A stretch of 18,774 nucleotides of DNA from an uncultured bacterium (GTDB lineage Bacteria; Cloacimonadota; Cloacimonadia; Cloacimonadales; Cloacimonadaceae): the NCBI GenBank assembly GCA_937960795.1, contig CALGPA010000136.1, positions 1 to 18,774 of the forward strand. Direction: 5' to 3'. The position numbers and the translations under genes are program-made. Below are positions 1 through 8,043 of this stretch, in pieces. The notes beneath the pieces were generated by a model. The model searched no databases and was not told the DNA's origin. It saw nothing but the letters and a program-made list of their open reading frames with translations. Every line of letters starts with the position of its first letter. Position 1 is the first letter of the stretch.

Positions 1-843
1 ACCCAATCCTTTGACATCCTTTTCCCGAGTGGAGATCATGTGACCATTCTCAATGAGTTGGGACTCCTTGAAGAACTGGATAAGAGCAAGCTGTCAAATT
101 ATGCAAATCTTGACGCCGGTCTGATGAAGATGGCCACGTCCTTTGATCCCGGCAATCGCTATGCCATCCCTTATGCATGGGGTCTTACAGGGCTTTTGTA
201 CAACAAATCATATGTTCCTGAAGAGATAGTTGCCCCCGGTGGCTGGAACATCTTAGGTGATTCTTTCTTTGATGGAAAGAACAAAATCACGATGCTCGAT
301 GACGCTCGTGAAGTGATCGGTGCTGCCCTTATCTTTAGCGGATACTCGGTCAATGACACCTCTTTGGAAGCTCTTGATGCCGCGCACAATGTTTTGAAGG
401 TTTGGGATCGTAATATCACTCAGTTTGATAGCGATTCTTACAAGAACGAAGTGCAAGATGGCACCACGTGGCTCGCTCAGGCCTACAATGGCGATGCTGT
501 ACAGCTCATGCAGACCAATCCTGATCTCGGTTTCATCCTTCCCAAGGAAGGTGCGGCCATGTGGATGGACAATATGGTCATGCTCAAGTCCGCACAAGAG
601 AAAGAGCTGGCATACAAATTCATCGATTTCCTTTTGGATGCTGAAGTGTCCATGCGAAACTCCGATTACACCATGTATCCCACCCCGAATGAAGCAGCAA
701 TGCAGATGATGGGCGAAGAATTTATTCAAAACAAGATCATCAACCCCGACGATGAATATCTTGAGAAATGCTATATGATTGACTATCTGGGCGATGCCAT
801 CCGCAGTCTCGACCGGATCTACGAAGCCATTAAGATGAACTAA
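1..843 (+). CDS. potD: Polyamine-type ABC transporter substrate-binding protein, 5'-truncated by the window edge
   Basis: Periplasmic or lipid-anchored binding protein of the spermidine/putrescine (PotD/PotF) family, delivering a polyamine to an ABC importer. The reading frame is open from base 1, so the GTG at 40 is internal. About 280 residues are visible against roughly 350 in the family, so the signal sequence and some 60-70 N-terminal residues lie outside. Family signatures seen are FDILFPSGDHV, GLLEELDKS, an IPYAWGLTGLLYNK stretch, an NGDA element and, near the C-terminus, WMDN followed by a YPTPNEAA block. From memory, E. coli PotD binds polyamine with a Trp and an Asp in the matching W-x-D context, which supports polyamine over sugar or iron. 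The permease and ATPase genes would lie upstream, outside the window. It ends 10 bases before aspS. The family is well supported; the exact ligand is inferred. Confidence 0.88.
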   Translation, partial: TQSFDILFPSGDHVTILNELGLLEELDKSKLSNYANLDAGLMKMATSFDPGNRYAIPYAWGLTGLLYNKSYVPEEIVAPGGWNILGDSFFDGKNKITMLDDAREVIGAALIFSGYSVNDTSLEALDAAHNVLKVWDRNITQFDSDSYKNEVQDGTTWLAQAYNGDAVQLMQTNPDLGFILPKEGAAMWMDNMVMLKSAQEKELAYKFIDFLLDAEVSMRNSDYTMYPTPNEAAMQMMGEEFIQNKIINPDDEYLEKCYMIDYLGDAIRSLDRIYEAIKMN

Positions 844-853
844 AGGACAATAA

Positions 854-2632
854 ATGGACAATCTCGGTTCATTGGCACGCAGCCACTACAGCACCGATCT
901 GAATCAAACGGATCTGAACACTCCCGTCACGGTCATGGGATGGGTACACCGTCGCAGAGACTTAGGTGGATTGATCTTCATCGACCTCAGAGACGTAAAA
1001 GGTCTCATCCAGATAGTGATACACCCCGAGCAGAAGGATATCTTCGCGGTCGCGGAAAGGGTTCGCAATGAATATGTGATCGCTGTGACCGGTATACTCT
1101 CAGAGAGGACGGAAGGCAATGTCAACCCAAACATGCCCACAGGCAAGTGGGAGATCTTGGCAAGAAGCTTTTATATGCTCAATGACACACCGCCACTACC
1201 GATTCAGATAGACGGCACAGCCATGGCAGATGAAGATCTGAGGCTGAGCTATCGATATCTGGATCTCAGGCGTCCGCGTCTTCAGAAGATCCTGATCACT
1301 CGTGCCAAGGTAAGCTCTTTGATGCGTCGCTTTTTGGATGCAGAGGGCTTCTATGAGATTGAGACTCCGATGCTTATGAAGAGCACTCCTGAGGGCGCCA
1401 GAGACTATCTGGTGCCTAGCAGGGTGCATCCCGGTAAGTTCTATGCTTTGCCACAAAGTCCGCAGATCTTCAAGCAACTCCTGATGATCTCCGGTTTTGA
1501 CCGCTACTATCAGATAGCGCGCTGCTTCCGTGATGAAGATCTCCGAGCGGATCGACAGCCTGAGTTTACACAACTCGACATTGAGCTTTCATTTGCGACC
1601 CAAGAACAGATCTTTGATCTCCTGGAGCGCTTGATGCAGACCATCTTCTCTGAGATCAAGGGTATTGAACTGGCTTTGCCTTTTCCAAGATTGTCTTATC
1701 AAGAGGCAATGGACCGCTTTGGATGCGACAAACCTGATCTCAGATTTGCTATGGAGATCAAAGACCTTTCTCAGATTCTCAAAGATAGCGATTTTCAGGT
1801 CTTTAAGGGCTGTCTCGCTTCAGGGGGCGTGATCAAGGCGCTTTGTGTGCCCCAAGCAGCGAGTTTTTCTCGCAAACAGCAAGATGCTTTGGTGGAATTT
1901 GCCAAGCATCTGGGCGGCAAGGGAGTAGCCTTTGCGAAGATGGGTGAGAGCTCTCTGGAAGCAGGAATCTCGAAGTTTCTCTCAGATACCGAATCCTCCG
2001 CCATCATCGCCGCCACTGATGCCCGGCCCGGGGATCTCTTGGCGATCGTAGCAGATGATTATGCCACCAGCTCCAAGGTCTTGGCAGGGCTTAGAAACCA
2101 TCTCGCGGCAGAGCTGAAGCTATATGACCCCGCTGATCTCGCTTTTTGCTGGATTGTGGATTTCCCGCTCTTCATGCAGAGTGAAGATGGGGAAGGCTGG
2201 GAGCCCGCGCACCATATGTTTAGCTTACCCAAGGAGGAGCATATCCCGTGGTTGGATGATCCGACAAAGATCGGCGAGATCCGGGGACAGCTCTACGACA
2301 TGGTCGTAAACGGAATGGAGCTTTCCAGCGGCAGCATCCGTTGCCATCGCTATGACATCCAGAGGAAGATCTTCGATGTGCTTGGCTTTTCCGAAGCTGA
2401 GCTTGAGAAGAGATTTGGATTTTTCCTAGAGGCGCTGAAGTATGGCGCGCCTCCCCATGGCGGCATTGCTCCGGGCTTGGATCGTCTGATCATGATCCTC
2501 TGTGAAGCGGATTCCATCCGCGACGTTATCGCATTCCCAAAGACCCTCAGAGCCACTGATCTGATGAATCAGGCACCTTCGGAAGTTGATGAGCAACAAT
2601 GGAAAGAGCTACATCTGAAACCAAGCGAATAA
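854..2632 (+). CDS. aspS: Aspartyl-tRNA synthetase
   Basis: Class II aminoacyl-tRNA synthetase that charges tRNA-Asp in the cytoplasm. At 592 aa it has the length of full bacterial AspRS. The N-terminal OB-fold anticodon domain carries GWVHRRRDLGGLIFIDLRD (residues 29-47). The catalytic core has the ETPML/TPEGARDYLVPSR block, motif 2 FRDEDLRADRQPEFTQLD and motif 3 GGIAPGLDRLIMIL. The bacterial GAD insertion lies between them, around the ALCVPQAASFSRKQQD segment. The start at 854 is supported by AAAGGA at 842-847, six bases upstream. It probably shares a transcript with the potD-like gene before it, and its end overlaps purN. The OB-fold has Leu37 where discriminating E. coli AspRS has Leu30, so an Asp-specific enzyme is likelier than an Asp/Asn-mischarging one, but this is not certain. 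Confidence 0.97.
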   Translation: MDNLGSLARSHYSTDLNQTDLNTPVTVMGWVHRRRDLGGLIFIDLRDVKGLIQIVIHPEQKDIFAVAERVRNEYVIAVTGILSERTEGNVNPNMPTGKWEILARSFYMLNDTPPLPIQIDGTAMADEDLRLSYRYLDLRRPRLQKILITRAKVSSLMRRFLDAEGFYEIETPMLMKSTPEGARDYLVPSRVHPGKFYALPQSPQIFKQLLMISGFDRYYQIARCFRDEDLRADRQPEFTQLDIELSFATQEQIFDLLERLMQTIFSEIKGIELALPFPRLSYQEAMDRFGCDKPDLRFAMEIKDLSQILKDSDFQVFKGCLASGGVIKALCVPQAASFSRKQQDALVEFAKHLGGKGVAFAKMGESSLEAGISKFLSDTESSAIIAATDARPGDLLAIVADDYATSSKVLAGLRNHLAAELKLYDPADLAFCWIVDFPLFMQSEDGEGWEPAHHMFSLPKEEHIPWLDDPTKIGEIRGQLYDMVVNGMELSSGSIRCHRYDIQRKIFDVLGFSEAELEKRFGFFLEALKYGAPPHGGIAPGLDRLIMILCEADSIRDVIAFPKTLRATDLMNQAPSEVDEQQWKELHLKPSE

Positions 2633-3201
2633 TCACTTTGAGCAGCGGTAAATCCCGGGGGTCCAATCTCCTGGCGATTTACCGCTATTTCTTGGACTAT
2701 CAGATCCCGATAGAGATTGCCACAGCGGTATTTACTAATGGCGAAGCTCCCGCCTGCATAAGCTGTAATGAACTGGGCATCCCCACGCAGATAATCTCCG
2801 CCAGAGACATTTCCCTGTTTGAGATGAAGCTTCGGCAACTGGTGATCTCAGAACAAGCCGATCTCATTGCTCTATGCGGATTTATGCGTCTTATTACTGC
2901 AGAATTTCTGGACTCCATCCAGATCCCCGTGCTAAACATCCATCCCGCCCTGTTACCAAAGTATGGCGGACATAAGATGTATGGCATGGCTGTACACGAG
3001 GCAGTCTTTGCTGCCGGCGAAAAGGTCTCCGGTGCCACGATCCACCGAGTGGACGGCATCTATGATCATGGTGAGATTTTGGCTCAAAAAGAAGTGGATA
3101 TCTCCCACTGCGCCAGCCCTGATGAGATCGCCGGGGAAGTGCTGAAGATTGAACACGAGATCTATGCAAAAACCATCGCCCATGTGCTCCAAAAAAACTA
3201 A
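2599..3201 (+). CDS. purN: Phosphoribosylglycinamide formyltransferase (GART)
   Basis: Transfers formyl from N10-formyltetrahydrofolate to glycinamide ribonucleotide, a step of de novo purine synthesis. It is 200 aa, normal for PurN. Seen: the substrate loop SSGKSRGSNLLAI near the N-terminus, CGFMRLI, and the catalytic block NIHPALLPKYGGHKMYGMAVHEAV with Asn113 and His115. The third catalytic residue, Asp156, sits in IYDHGEILAQ. They match E. coli Asn106, His108 and Asp144. The KYGGHKMYG variant resembles Bacteroidota PurN rather than the enterobacterial KYPGLHTH form. The start is not settled: ATG 2599 overlaps aspS by 34 bases with GGAAG 13 bases upstream, while TTG 2638 lies just after the aspS stop but would cut into the first beta strand. 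I prefer 2599. Its 3' end overlaps mtaB, suggesting translational coupling. Confidence 0.94.
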   Translation: MERATSETKRIITLSSGKSRGSNLLAIYRYFLDYQIPIEIATAVFTNGEAPACISCNELGIPTQIISARDISLFEMKLRQLVISEQADLIALCGFMRLITAEFLDSIQIPVLNIHPALLPKYGGHKMYGMAVHEAVFAAGEKVSGATIHRVDGIYDHGEILAQKEVDISHCASPDEIAGEVLKIEHEIYAKTIAHVLQKN

Positions 3202-4450
3202 GCTCGCGATCGCCACACTCGGCTGCAAAACCAATTTCTTCGAATCCGCAGGCATCATCGAGGGCTTTGAGGATTGTGAATTAGTTGATTTTCAGGACAA
3301 TGCCGATATCTATATCATCAATAGCTGCACGGTCACAAATCGCACGGATTACAAAAGCCGGAACCTCATCCGCAAAGCACTGGCAAAGAAAGAGCTAAAC
3401 CCCGATGTAAAGATCGTCGTCACGGGCTGTTTTGCGCAGAGATCTCAAGAAGAAATCGCCATAATGGGCGAGATTGACTTCATCATCGACAATCAATCAA
3501 AGCTGGATATAGCCGAAATCTTGCGTGGCAAAGAGCACGAATTTTGCGATATCATGGAGGCCAAGGACTTTGCCTTCAAGCCGGTCAGAAACATGCTGGA
3601 TCACACCAGAGCTTTTCAAAAGATCCAGGATGGTTGCGATTTCTTTTGCAAATACTGCGCCGTTCCCTATGCTCGCGGGCACAGCCGTTCTGCACATTAT
3701 GAGGATGTCATTAGTCAAGCTAAGATATTTGTAAAACAAGGCTTTAGAGAGATCGTTTTGGGAGGAGTCAATCTGGGATTGTATCGTGATAAAGACAAAA
3801 ATCTGGCAGAGGTCGTATCCTCCATGTCTGAGATAGAGGGTCTGGATCTGATCAGGATCTCATCCATCGAGCCTCAATTGCTAAGCGGCGAGATGCTGAA
3901 GCTTTTGGCTGAGTCTCCAAAGCTTTGCCCGCATTTTCACATTCCCTTACAGAGCGGCAGCGACACCATCCTCAGAAGCATGGGAAGACGCTATGACACT
4001 GCTCTGGTGAGCAGATTGGTCGATAATATCCTCAGCCGGATACCCCATGCCGCGATCGGTTTTGACGTGATCTGCGGATTCCCGGGTGAAACCGAAGAGC
4101 TCTTTGAGGAAACACGCAAGTATCTGGAATCCTTAGCTATAACCTATATGCATGTCTTCTCCTATTCACCCCGAAAGGGCACTGTTGCCGCGAGCCTGCC
4201 AGATCAGCTGCCAAATTCCGTGAAATCCGCCAGAACATCAATTCTTAGCGCAGTTTCCGATCAAAAGAAGAAAAACTACAAAGAGCTACTTTTACGCCTC
4301 AACCCAATCCTGCGAGGTGTGATTGAAAAAAGTGATAACGTGCAAAGCGAGAGCCTCAGCGATCATTTCCTGCGAGTTAGGATCGATAAGCCAATCTCAA
4401 TCGGTTCGATCTTCGAAGAAAGAGCCGATAACTGCGATTTTCTGCTCTAA
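3182..4450 (+). CDS. mtaB: tRNA N6-threonylcarbamoyladenosine-37 methylthiotransferase
   Basis: Radical-SAM methylthiotransferase that converts t6A37 to ms2t6A37 in tRNAs reading ANN codons. It is 422 aa from the start chosen. The N-terminal UPF0004 domain has three auxiliary-cluster cysteines: Cys15 (LGCKTN), Cys49 (NSCTVTN) and Cys83 (TGCFAQ). The radical-SAM motif CxxxCxxC is Cys152, Cys156 and Cys159, followed by PYARGHSRS, IPLQSGSDTILRSMGR and FPGETEE. A short divergent TRAM-like tail closes the protein. The TLGCKTN form and length point to the MtaB/YqeV branch rather than MiaB or RimO. Start choices are TTG 3149 (good GGGGAAG upstream), ATG 3164 and ATG 3182. I chose 3182 because it gives the short N-terminus usual for the family. 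It overlaps purN by 20 bases. No clear terminator follows. Confidence 0.93.
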   Translation: MCSKKTKLAIATLGCKTNFFESAGIIEGFEDCELVDFQDNADIYIINSCTVTNRTDYKSRNLIRKALAKKELNPDVKIVVTGCFAQRSQEEIAIMGEIDFIIDNQSKLDIAEILRGKEHEFCDIMEAKDFAFKPVRNMLDHTRAFQKIQDGCDFFCKYCAVPYARGHSRSAHYEDVISQAKIFVKQGFREIVLGGVNLGLYRDKDKNLAEVVSSMSEIEGLDLIRISSIEPQLLSGEMLKLLAESPKLCPHFHIPLQSGSDTILRSMGRRYDTALVSRLVDNILSRIPHAAIGFDVICGFPGETEELFEETRKYLESLAITYMHVFSYSPRKGTVAASLPDQLPNSVKSARTSILSAVSDQKKKNYKELLLRLNPILRGVIEKSDNVQSESLSDHFLRVRIDKPISIGSIFEERADNCDFLL

Positions 4451-4486
4451 ATCAGCTCTCTAAGTCTATATTTTGCAGCGCTCCTA

Positions 4487-4547
4487 ATGCCTTGCTCACC
4501 CCTCGCTCACCGGTCGAGCGTGCAAGCGGTGAGAAAATAAGGACTTA
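4487..4547 (+). repeat. Dispersed intergenic repeat, copy 1
   Basis: Bases 4495-4547 are identical over 53 bases to 18712-18764, in the same orientation. The match extends left to 4487 with only three mismatches (4492-4494). The element contains two tandem CTCACC words (4495-4500, 4506-4511). CTCACCG (4506-4512) can pair with CGGTGAG (4527-4533) around a 14-base loop; an alternative stem pairs CGCTC (4504-4508) with GAGCG (4516-4520). It begins 36 bases after the mtaB stop. The size, hairpin potential and position after a gene end resemble a REP-like or MITE-like element. No transposase is present. Confidence 0.8.
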
Positions 4548-4570
4548 CGGCTTTTGAATGTTTGCCGTAA
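4545..4570 (+). other. Hairpin at the right edge of repeat copy 1
   Basis: TTACGGC (4545-4551) is a perfect inverted match to GCCGTAA (4564-4570), a 7-bp stem with a 12-base loop. It overlaps the last three bases of the repeat and is followed by AAAACCC, not a T-run, so it is not a standard Rho-independent terminator. At copy 2 the sequence diverges right after the shared part, so this hairpin may be specific to copy 1 or to its insertion site. Confidence 0.5.
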
Positions 4571-4764
4571 AAACCCGGGGGGACGAAGGCAAATCTTTCT
4601 GATTTTGATGCTTCAAGTCGCTTGCTTTGCGTGAGTAGACTATATATCTACAGGACTATCTATTTGACTCGGATGATGCTTTGAGCTTGGGAAGCTCATC
4701 GGAATATCCGCCATAGCTAATCTTTCCATAATTCCCCTCAGGATCTGCTTTCTGCTTTTTTGCC

Positions 4765-4796
4765 TTGACATCTAATGCCCCCCATTTTGTTTTACT
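4765..4796 (+). promoter_or_regulatory. Possible promoter for the DUF4175-like gene
   Basis: A consensus -35 hexamer TTGACA lies at 4765-4770. No good -10 follows: the best options are T-rich words near 4789-4796 (such as TTTACT) at 18-20 base spacing. The AAGGGAG ribosome binding site of the next gene begins only at 4804, so the leader would be very short. The -35 is clear and the rest is weak. Confidence 0.3.
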
Positions 4797-4816
4797 CAGG
4801 GGTAAGGGAGAAACAG

Positions 4817-7800
4817 ATGCACGACTTAATCGCTTTGTTAAGTGGATATCGAAACCGGATCAATCTGGGAATAGCCATCAGAGCTATCGTACACAGTGCG
4901 TTGCTCTTTGGTTGCGGCCTGCATCTGTATTTTGTCCTCTGGCTGATTCTCGGAGCCCATTCTCCCGCATTGCTTTATGCAAATATTGCCATTCGTGCGG
5001 CACTGGCATTGGTGATCATCTATGTTATCTGGAAAGGCTTTCGGGATTTGTGGGATTATCACAAGCTCAGTCGATATCTGGACAATGCTCATGGCGCTGG
5101 CGACGATCTCTTTCAAAACGCATTGGAGCTATCTGACAAAGATCCAAAGAGTCAGATCAGCAAAGCGCTTGTGTCGGAATCTATCAAGCGTATAGGTGAA
5201 AGTAGCTATCCGATCCCCAAAGCATTTTCTCGTTTTAAGATAATCATCATCCTGCTGGTAGCCATTGCCTTGATCAGCTTTTGGTATTTCTTCCGAGTGG
5301 ATTTTGGGGCTGCATTCAGGCAATTTTACAGCAACCGAGCCCCAATAATCGTGTATAACGAGGAAGTGCTGTTAAGCCCCGGAAACATATCTATCGGCAA
5401 GAATCAGGAACTCACGATAAGGGTCGAAGATCCTGATCCTAGACTGGACTATAGGCTCTTTTATCGGATCGGTGAAAACTGGCGAGAGCTGGGTCTGAAG
5501 GACAATAGCTATAGCTTTTCCAGGCTGGAAAACAGCATCGAATACTATGCAGAAAACAGCTTTAGTAAGAGCCCGATCTACCGAATCGAGGTGCTCGACG
5601 AGCCGATCGTGCGGAAATGGGAGATAGGCTATCAATATCCTTCCTACACCCGACTTGAAGCCTTTACGGACAGCATGAGCTATGGCAATATTGAAGCTTA
5701 TTCCGGCACCAGCGTGACCTTGAGAATACAGAGTAACGTAGCCCTTGAAAGTGCCGCGATGGTCTTCTCCGATGCCAGCCGACGTGAGCTTAGCCGGATC
5801 GAGGACACGGATTTTGTGACTCAGTTTACCGTCACCGAGCCCGGACAGTGGCACATGAGCTTGATCGATGAGCTGGGGCGTGGCTCGCGTCCAGAGCCCA
5901 AGCAGATCCGCATTCTTCCGGATGAGGCGCCTCAGATTCGCCTCCTCTTTCCCGGTGAGGATGTTACGCTCAATCAAAATCTTATCCTACCATTGATCAT
6001 ATCTGCTGATGACGATTTTGGCTTGGCAAATGCCAGTCTGCACTATCAGATCAATCAGCGAGAAAGTGAATCCATCGAGATTCAGAGCATCATCACAAAT
6101 AGGATCTTTAATACTGATTACCTCTGGGATATGCAGTCTTTGGATCTTTTCCCGGGGGATGTGGTCACATATTGGGCTGAGATCTATGACAATGCCCCGA
6201 TTCCGCAGAAGGGGCAAAGTTCTCGCTTTCGGGCTCGCTTCCCGTCCATAGAAGAGATCTATGCTGAGATCGAGAGCCAGGAAGATCAGCGCAAAGAGGA
6301 TCTTGCCGAAAATCTGGATAAAAGCAGAAAGCTGCAGGAAGAGTTTGAACAAAAACGCAGGGAGCTGTTGAAGAATCCGGAGCTGGAATGGGAAGATCAA
6401 AAACATCTTGAAGACATGCTTCAACAGCAAGAAGATCTGGCGCAGGATGTCGAAAACATCGCTCAAAACTATCAAGAATTGATCTCCAAGATGCAGGCAA
6501 ACAGCACACTTTCCCGGGAAACCCTGGAAAAGATGATGAAGATCCAAGAGCTTATGCAGGAGATCGCAAATGACGATCTCTTTGATGCCTTGCGTCAAAT
6601 GGAAGACGCCATGCAGAACGTTAACGCGGAAGAGCTGCGTAAAGCAATGGAGAACTTCCAGTTTTCAATGGAGGATTTTGCCAAAAAGATAGAGCAGACT
6701 CTGGCGCTTTTGGAAAGCATCAAAAATGAACAAGCTATGCAAAAGGCTCTGCAGATCTCCCAAGAGATTGAGAAGATGCAGAATGCTCTGAGCCAAAAAA
6801 CTCCAGAGGCAGAAAACGACCATCTCAAACTGGCGGATGAGCAGGGGCAGATTCAGGAGAAATACAAGAATCTCGAAGAAGAACTCAATGCCCTAAAAGA
6901 TCAGCTCGAGGGAAATCCCGATGTCAAACGCAGCCTGGAAGAACTGCTGGATGAGATGCAGAAAAACGCTGCTGATCAAGACATGCAGCGCAGTCAGAAA
7001 GCACTTGAAGGAAACGATCGCTCGTCATCTTCCCAAGCTCAGCAAGAAGCTATGCAAAAGCTGCGCAATTTCACCCTAAAGCTGGGTGAAATGAAAGAAT
7101 CCATGAGCTCAGGCTCTCAGTCTGACGTGATGAACGCAGTCGAGAGAGCGATCCGAGAGCTGCTCATCTTCTCCAAGAAACATGAAGAAACCAAGGCACG
7201 CTATGAGGCAGATCCATATCCTATCTTACCTGATCTCATTGCCTCCTATGAGGGGGTGCAACTGTCTCTGAATAAACTCTTTAGCAAGCCACAAGTGAGC
7301 ATGATCCTGCCGCCCAAGTTTTATCAAGATACCAGCGATACCCAAAGACACTATCGTGAGATCTTTAGCATTCTCGGTCAGGCTCGCCCTCCTCGGATAG
7401 ATCGTGATTTGCAAGGTATCCAACGAGGACTGAACCTGATGGCATATGACCTGATGATGGCAATGCAAAATAGCTCTTCCGGCGGCGGCGGCGGCGGGGG
7501 AATGGAATCCCTGATGCAAATGCTCGAACAGATGGGGCAGGAGCAGATGGCGATGAATATGCTCACCGAACAGCTGATGATGCAGATGCAATCACAAGGA
7601 GGGCGGATGGATGCCGCCATGCAAGATCAGGTGCAAAAGCTTGCTACAGATCAGGAGCGTCTTGCTGAGAATCTCAAGCGCGCTCTGCAAAACGATCCCG
7701 AAGCTCAGAAACAAGGAAATGCTCTAAGGCAGATCATCGAAGAGGCAGAAGCCGTGGCAAGGAATCTGCGGCAAAACCGGTTTAGCCCGGAGTTGATGAA

Positions 7801-8041
7801 GCAGCAGGAGAATATCCTCAGCAGACTTCTAGACGCTCAGAGGTCCATCACCAAGCGCGATACCAGCGAACGGCGGCGCGCTCAGACCGGATCCGGCTTG
7901 CCTTCAGATGCGCCGTCTACCGGTTTGGATTATGACAGCTTACGCCGAGCAATGATACATGACGAGGGGTTTAAAAACTATCCCAGGGAGTATCAGCAAC
8001 TGATCATGGAATATCTCAAGCTACTGCAGGAAGGAGAATAA
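4817..8041 (+). CDS. DUF4175-like large membrane/coiled-coil envelope protein
   Basis: Function unknown. It is 1074 aa from ATG 4817, chosen over ATG 4775 because AAGGGAG lies six bases upstream. Predicted order: two membrane segments (about 24-46 and 53-72), a cytoplasmic stretch with the LDNAHGAGDDLFQNALEL element, a third membrane segment (141-159), then a large extracytoplasmic part. This starts with beta-rich, Ig-like segments (about 165-475) and includes a DDFGL...LHYQI and FPGDVVTYWAEIYDN block, seen in DUF4175-type proteins. From about residue 480 it is almost all coiled coil, rich in Gln, Glu, Lys and Met, interrupted by seven glycines (889-895). The tail is soluble. The gene abuts a secreted TPR protein, suggesting a joint envelope role. 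The family name rests on recalled architecture, not a profile search. Confidence 0.75.
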   Translation: MHDLIALLSGYRNRINLGIAIRAIVHSALLFGCGLHLYFVLWLILGAHSPALLYANIAIRAALALVIIYVIWKGFRDLWDYHKLSRYLDNAHGAGDDLFQNALELSDKDPKSQISKALVSESIKRIGESSYPIPKAFSRFKIIIILLVAIALISFWYFFRVDFGAAFRQFYSNRAPIIVYNEEVLLSPGNISIGKNQELTIRVEDPDPRLDYRLFYRIGENWRELGLKDNSYSFSRLENSIEYYAENSFSKSPIYRIEVLDEPIVRKWEIGYQYPSYTRLEAFTDSMSYGNIEAYSGTSVTLRIQSNVALESAAMVFSDASRRELSRIEDTDFVTQFTVTEPGQWHMSLIDELGRGSRPEPKQIRILPDEAPQIRLLFPGEDVTLNQNLILPLIISADDDFGLANASLHYQINQRESESIEIQSIITNRIFNTDYLWDMQSLDLFPGDVVTYWAEIYDNAPIPQKGQSSRFRARFPSIEEIYAEIESQEDQRKEDLAENLDKSRKLQEEFEQKRRELLKNPELEWEDQKHLEDMLQQQEDLAQDVENIAQNYQELISKMQANSTLSRETLEKMMKIQELMQEIANDDLFDALRQMEDAMQNVNAEELRKAMENFQFSMEDFAKKIEQTLALLESIKNEQAMQKALQISQEIEKMQNALSQKTPEAENDHLKLADEQGQIQEKYKNLEEELNALKDQLEGNPDVKRSLEELLDEMQKNAADQDMQRSQKALEGNDRSSSSQAQQEAMQKLRNFTLKLGEMKESMSSGSQSDVMNAVERAIRELLIFSKKHEETKARYEADPYPILPDLIASYEGVQLSLNKLFSKPQVSMILPPKFYQDTSDTQRHYREIFSILGQARPPRIDRDLQGIQRGLNLMAYDLMMAMQNSSSGGGGGGGMESLMQMLEQMGQEQMAMNMLTEQLMMQMQSQGGRMDAAMQDQVQKLATDQERLAENLKRALQNDPEAQKQGNALRQIIEEAEAVARNLRQNRFSPELMKQQENILSRLLDAQRSITKRDTSERRRAQTGSGLPSDAPSTGLDYDSLRRAMIHDEGFKNYPREYQQLIMEYLKLLQEGE

Positions 8042-8043
8042 GC

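Larger units (their letters stand above)
4451..4816 (+). other. 366-base intergenic region with repeat, hairpins and possible promoter
   Basis: This is the only gap over 300 bases. In order it holds a dispersed repeat (4487-4547), a hairpin continuous with its end (4545-4570), a C/G-rich run near 4573-4582, an imperfect inverted repeat GTAGA...TCTAC at 4635-4651, a tight 7-bp hairpin TGAGCTT/AAGCTCA with a GGG loop at 4682-4698, a T-rich stretch near 4755-4761 and a TTGACA hexamer at 4765-4770. I found no convincing coding frame, tRNA or known riboswitch. The mtaB transcript probably ends here and that of the DUF4175-like gene probably begins, but no hairpin with a good T-run marks the end. 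Confidence 0.7.

Noticed and set aside
253..861. Minus-strand 202-codon open frame across the potD-like gene
   Set aside because: It is antisense to a clearly conserved protein and crosses into the aspS start, with no recognisable motif.
4495..4547. Repeat copies as a CRISPR array or insertion-sequence ends
   Set aside because: Only two copies exist, 14 kb apart in direct orientation, with no spacers, cas genes or transposase.
4765..5136. Plus-strand 123-codon open frame overlapping the start of the DUF4175-like gene
   Set aside because: The TTG start lies in the possible -35 box, there is no ribosome binding site, and the frame overlaps the membrane-segment coding sequence, which has far better support.
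5987..6598. Minus-strand 203-codon open frame, hydrophobic and membrane-like
   Set aside because: It is antisense to the Ig-like and coiled-coil region; its Leu/Phe richness mirrors Lys/Glu/Gln codons of the sense gene. It has no promoter or family motif.
7226..7591. Minus-strand 121-codon open frame rich in His
   Set aside because: It is the reverse complement of the Met/Gln-rich coiled coil: ATG reads as CAT on the other strand. It has no ribosome binding site and lies wholly inside a confident gene.
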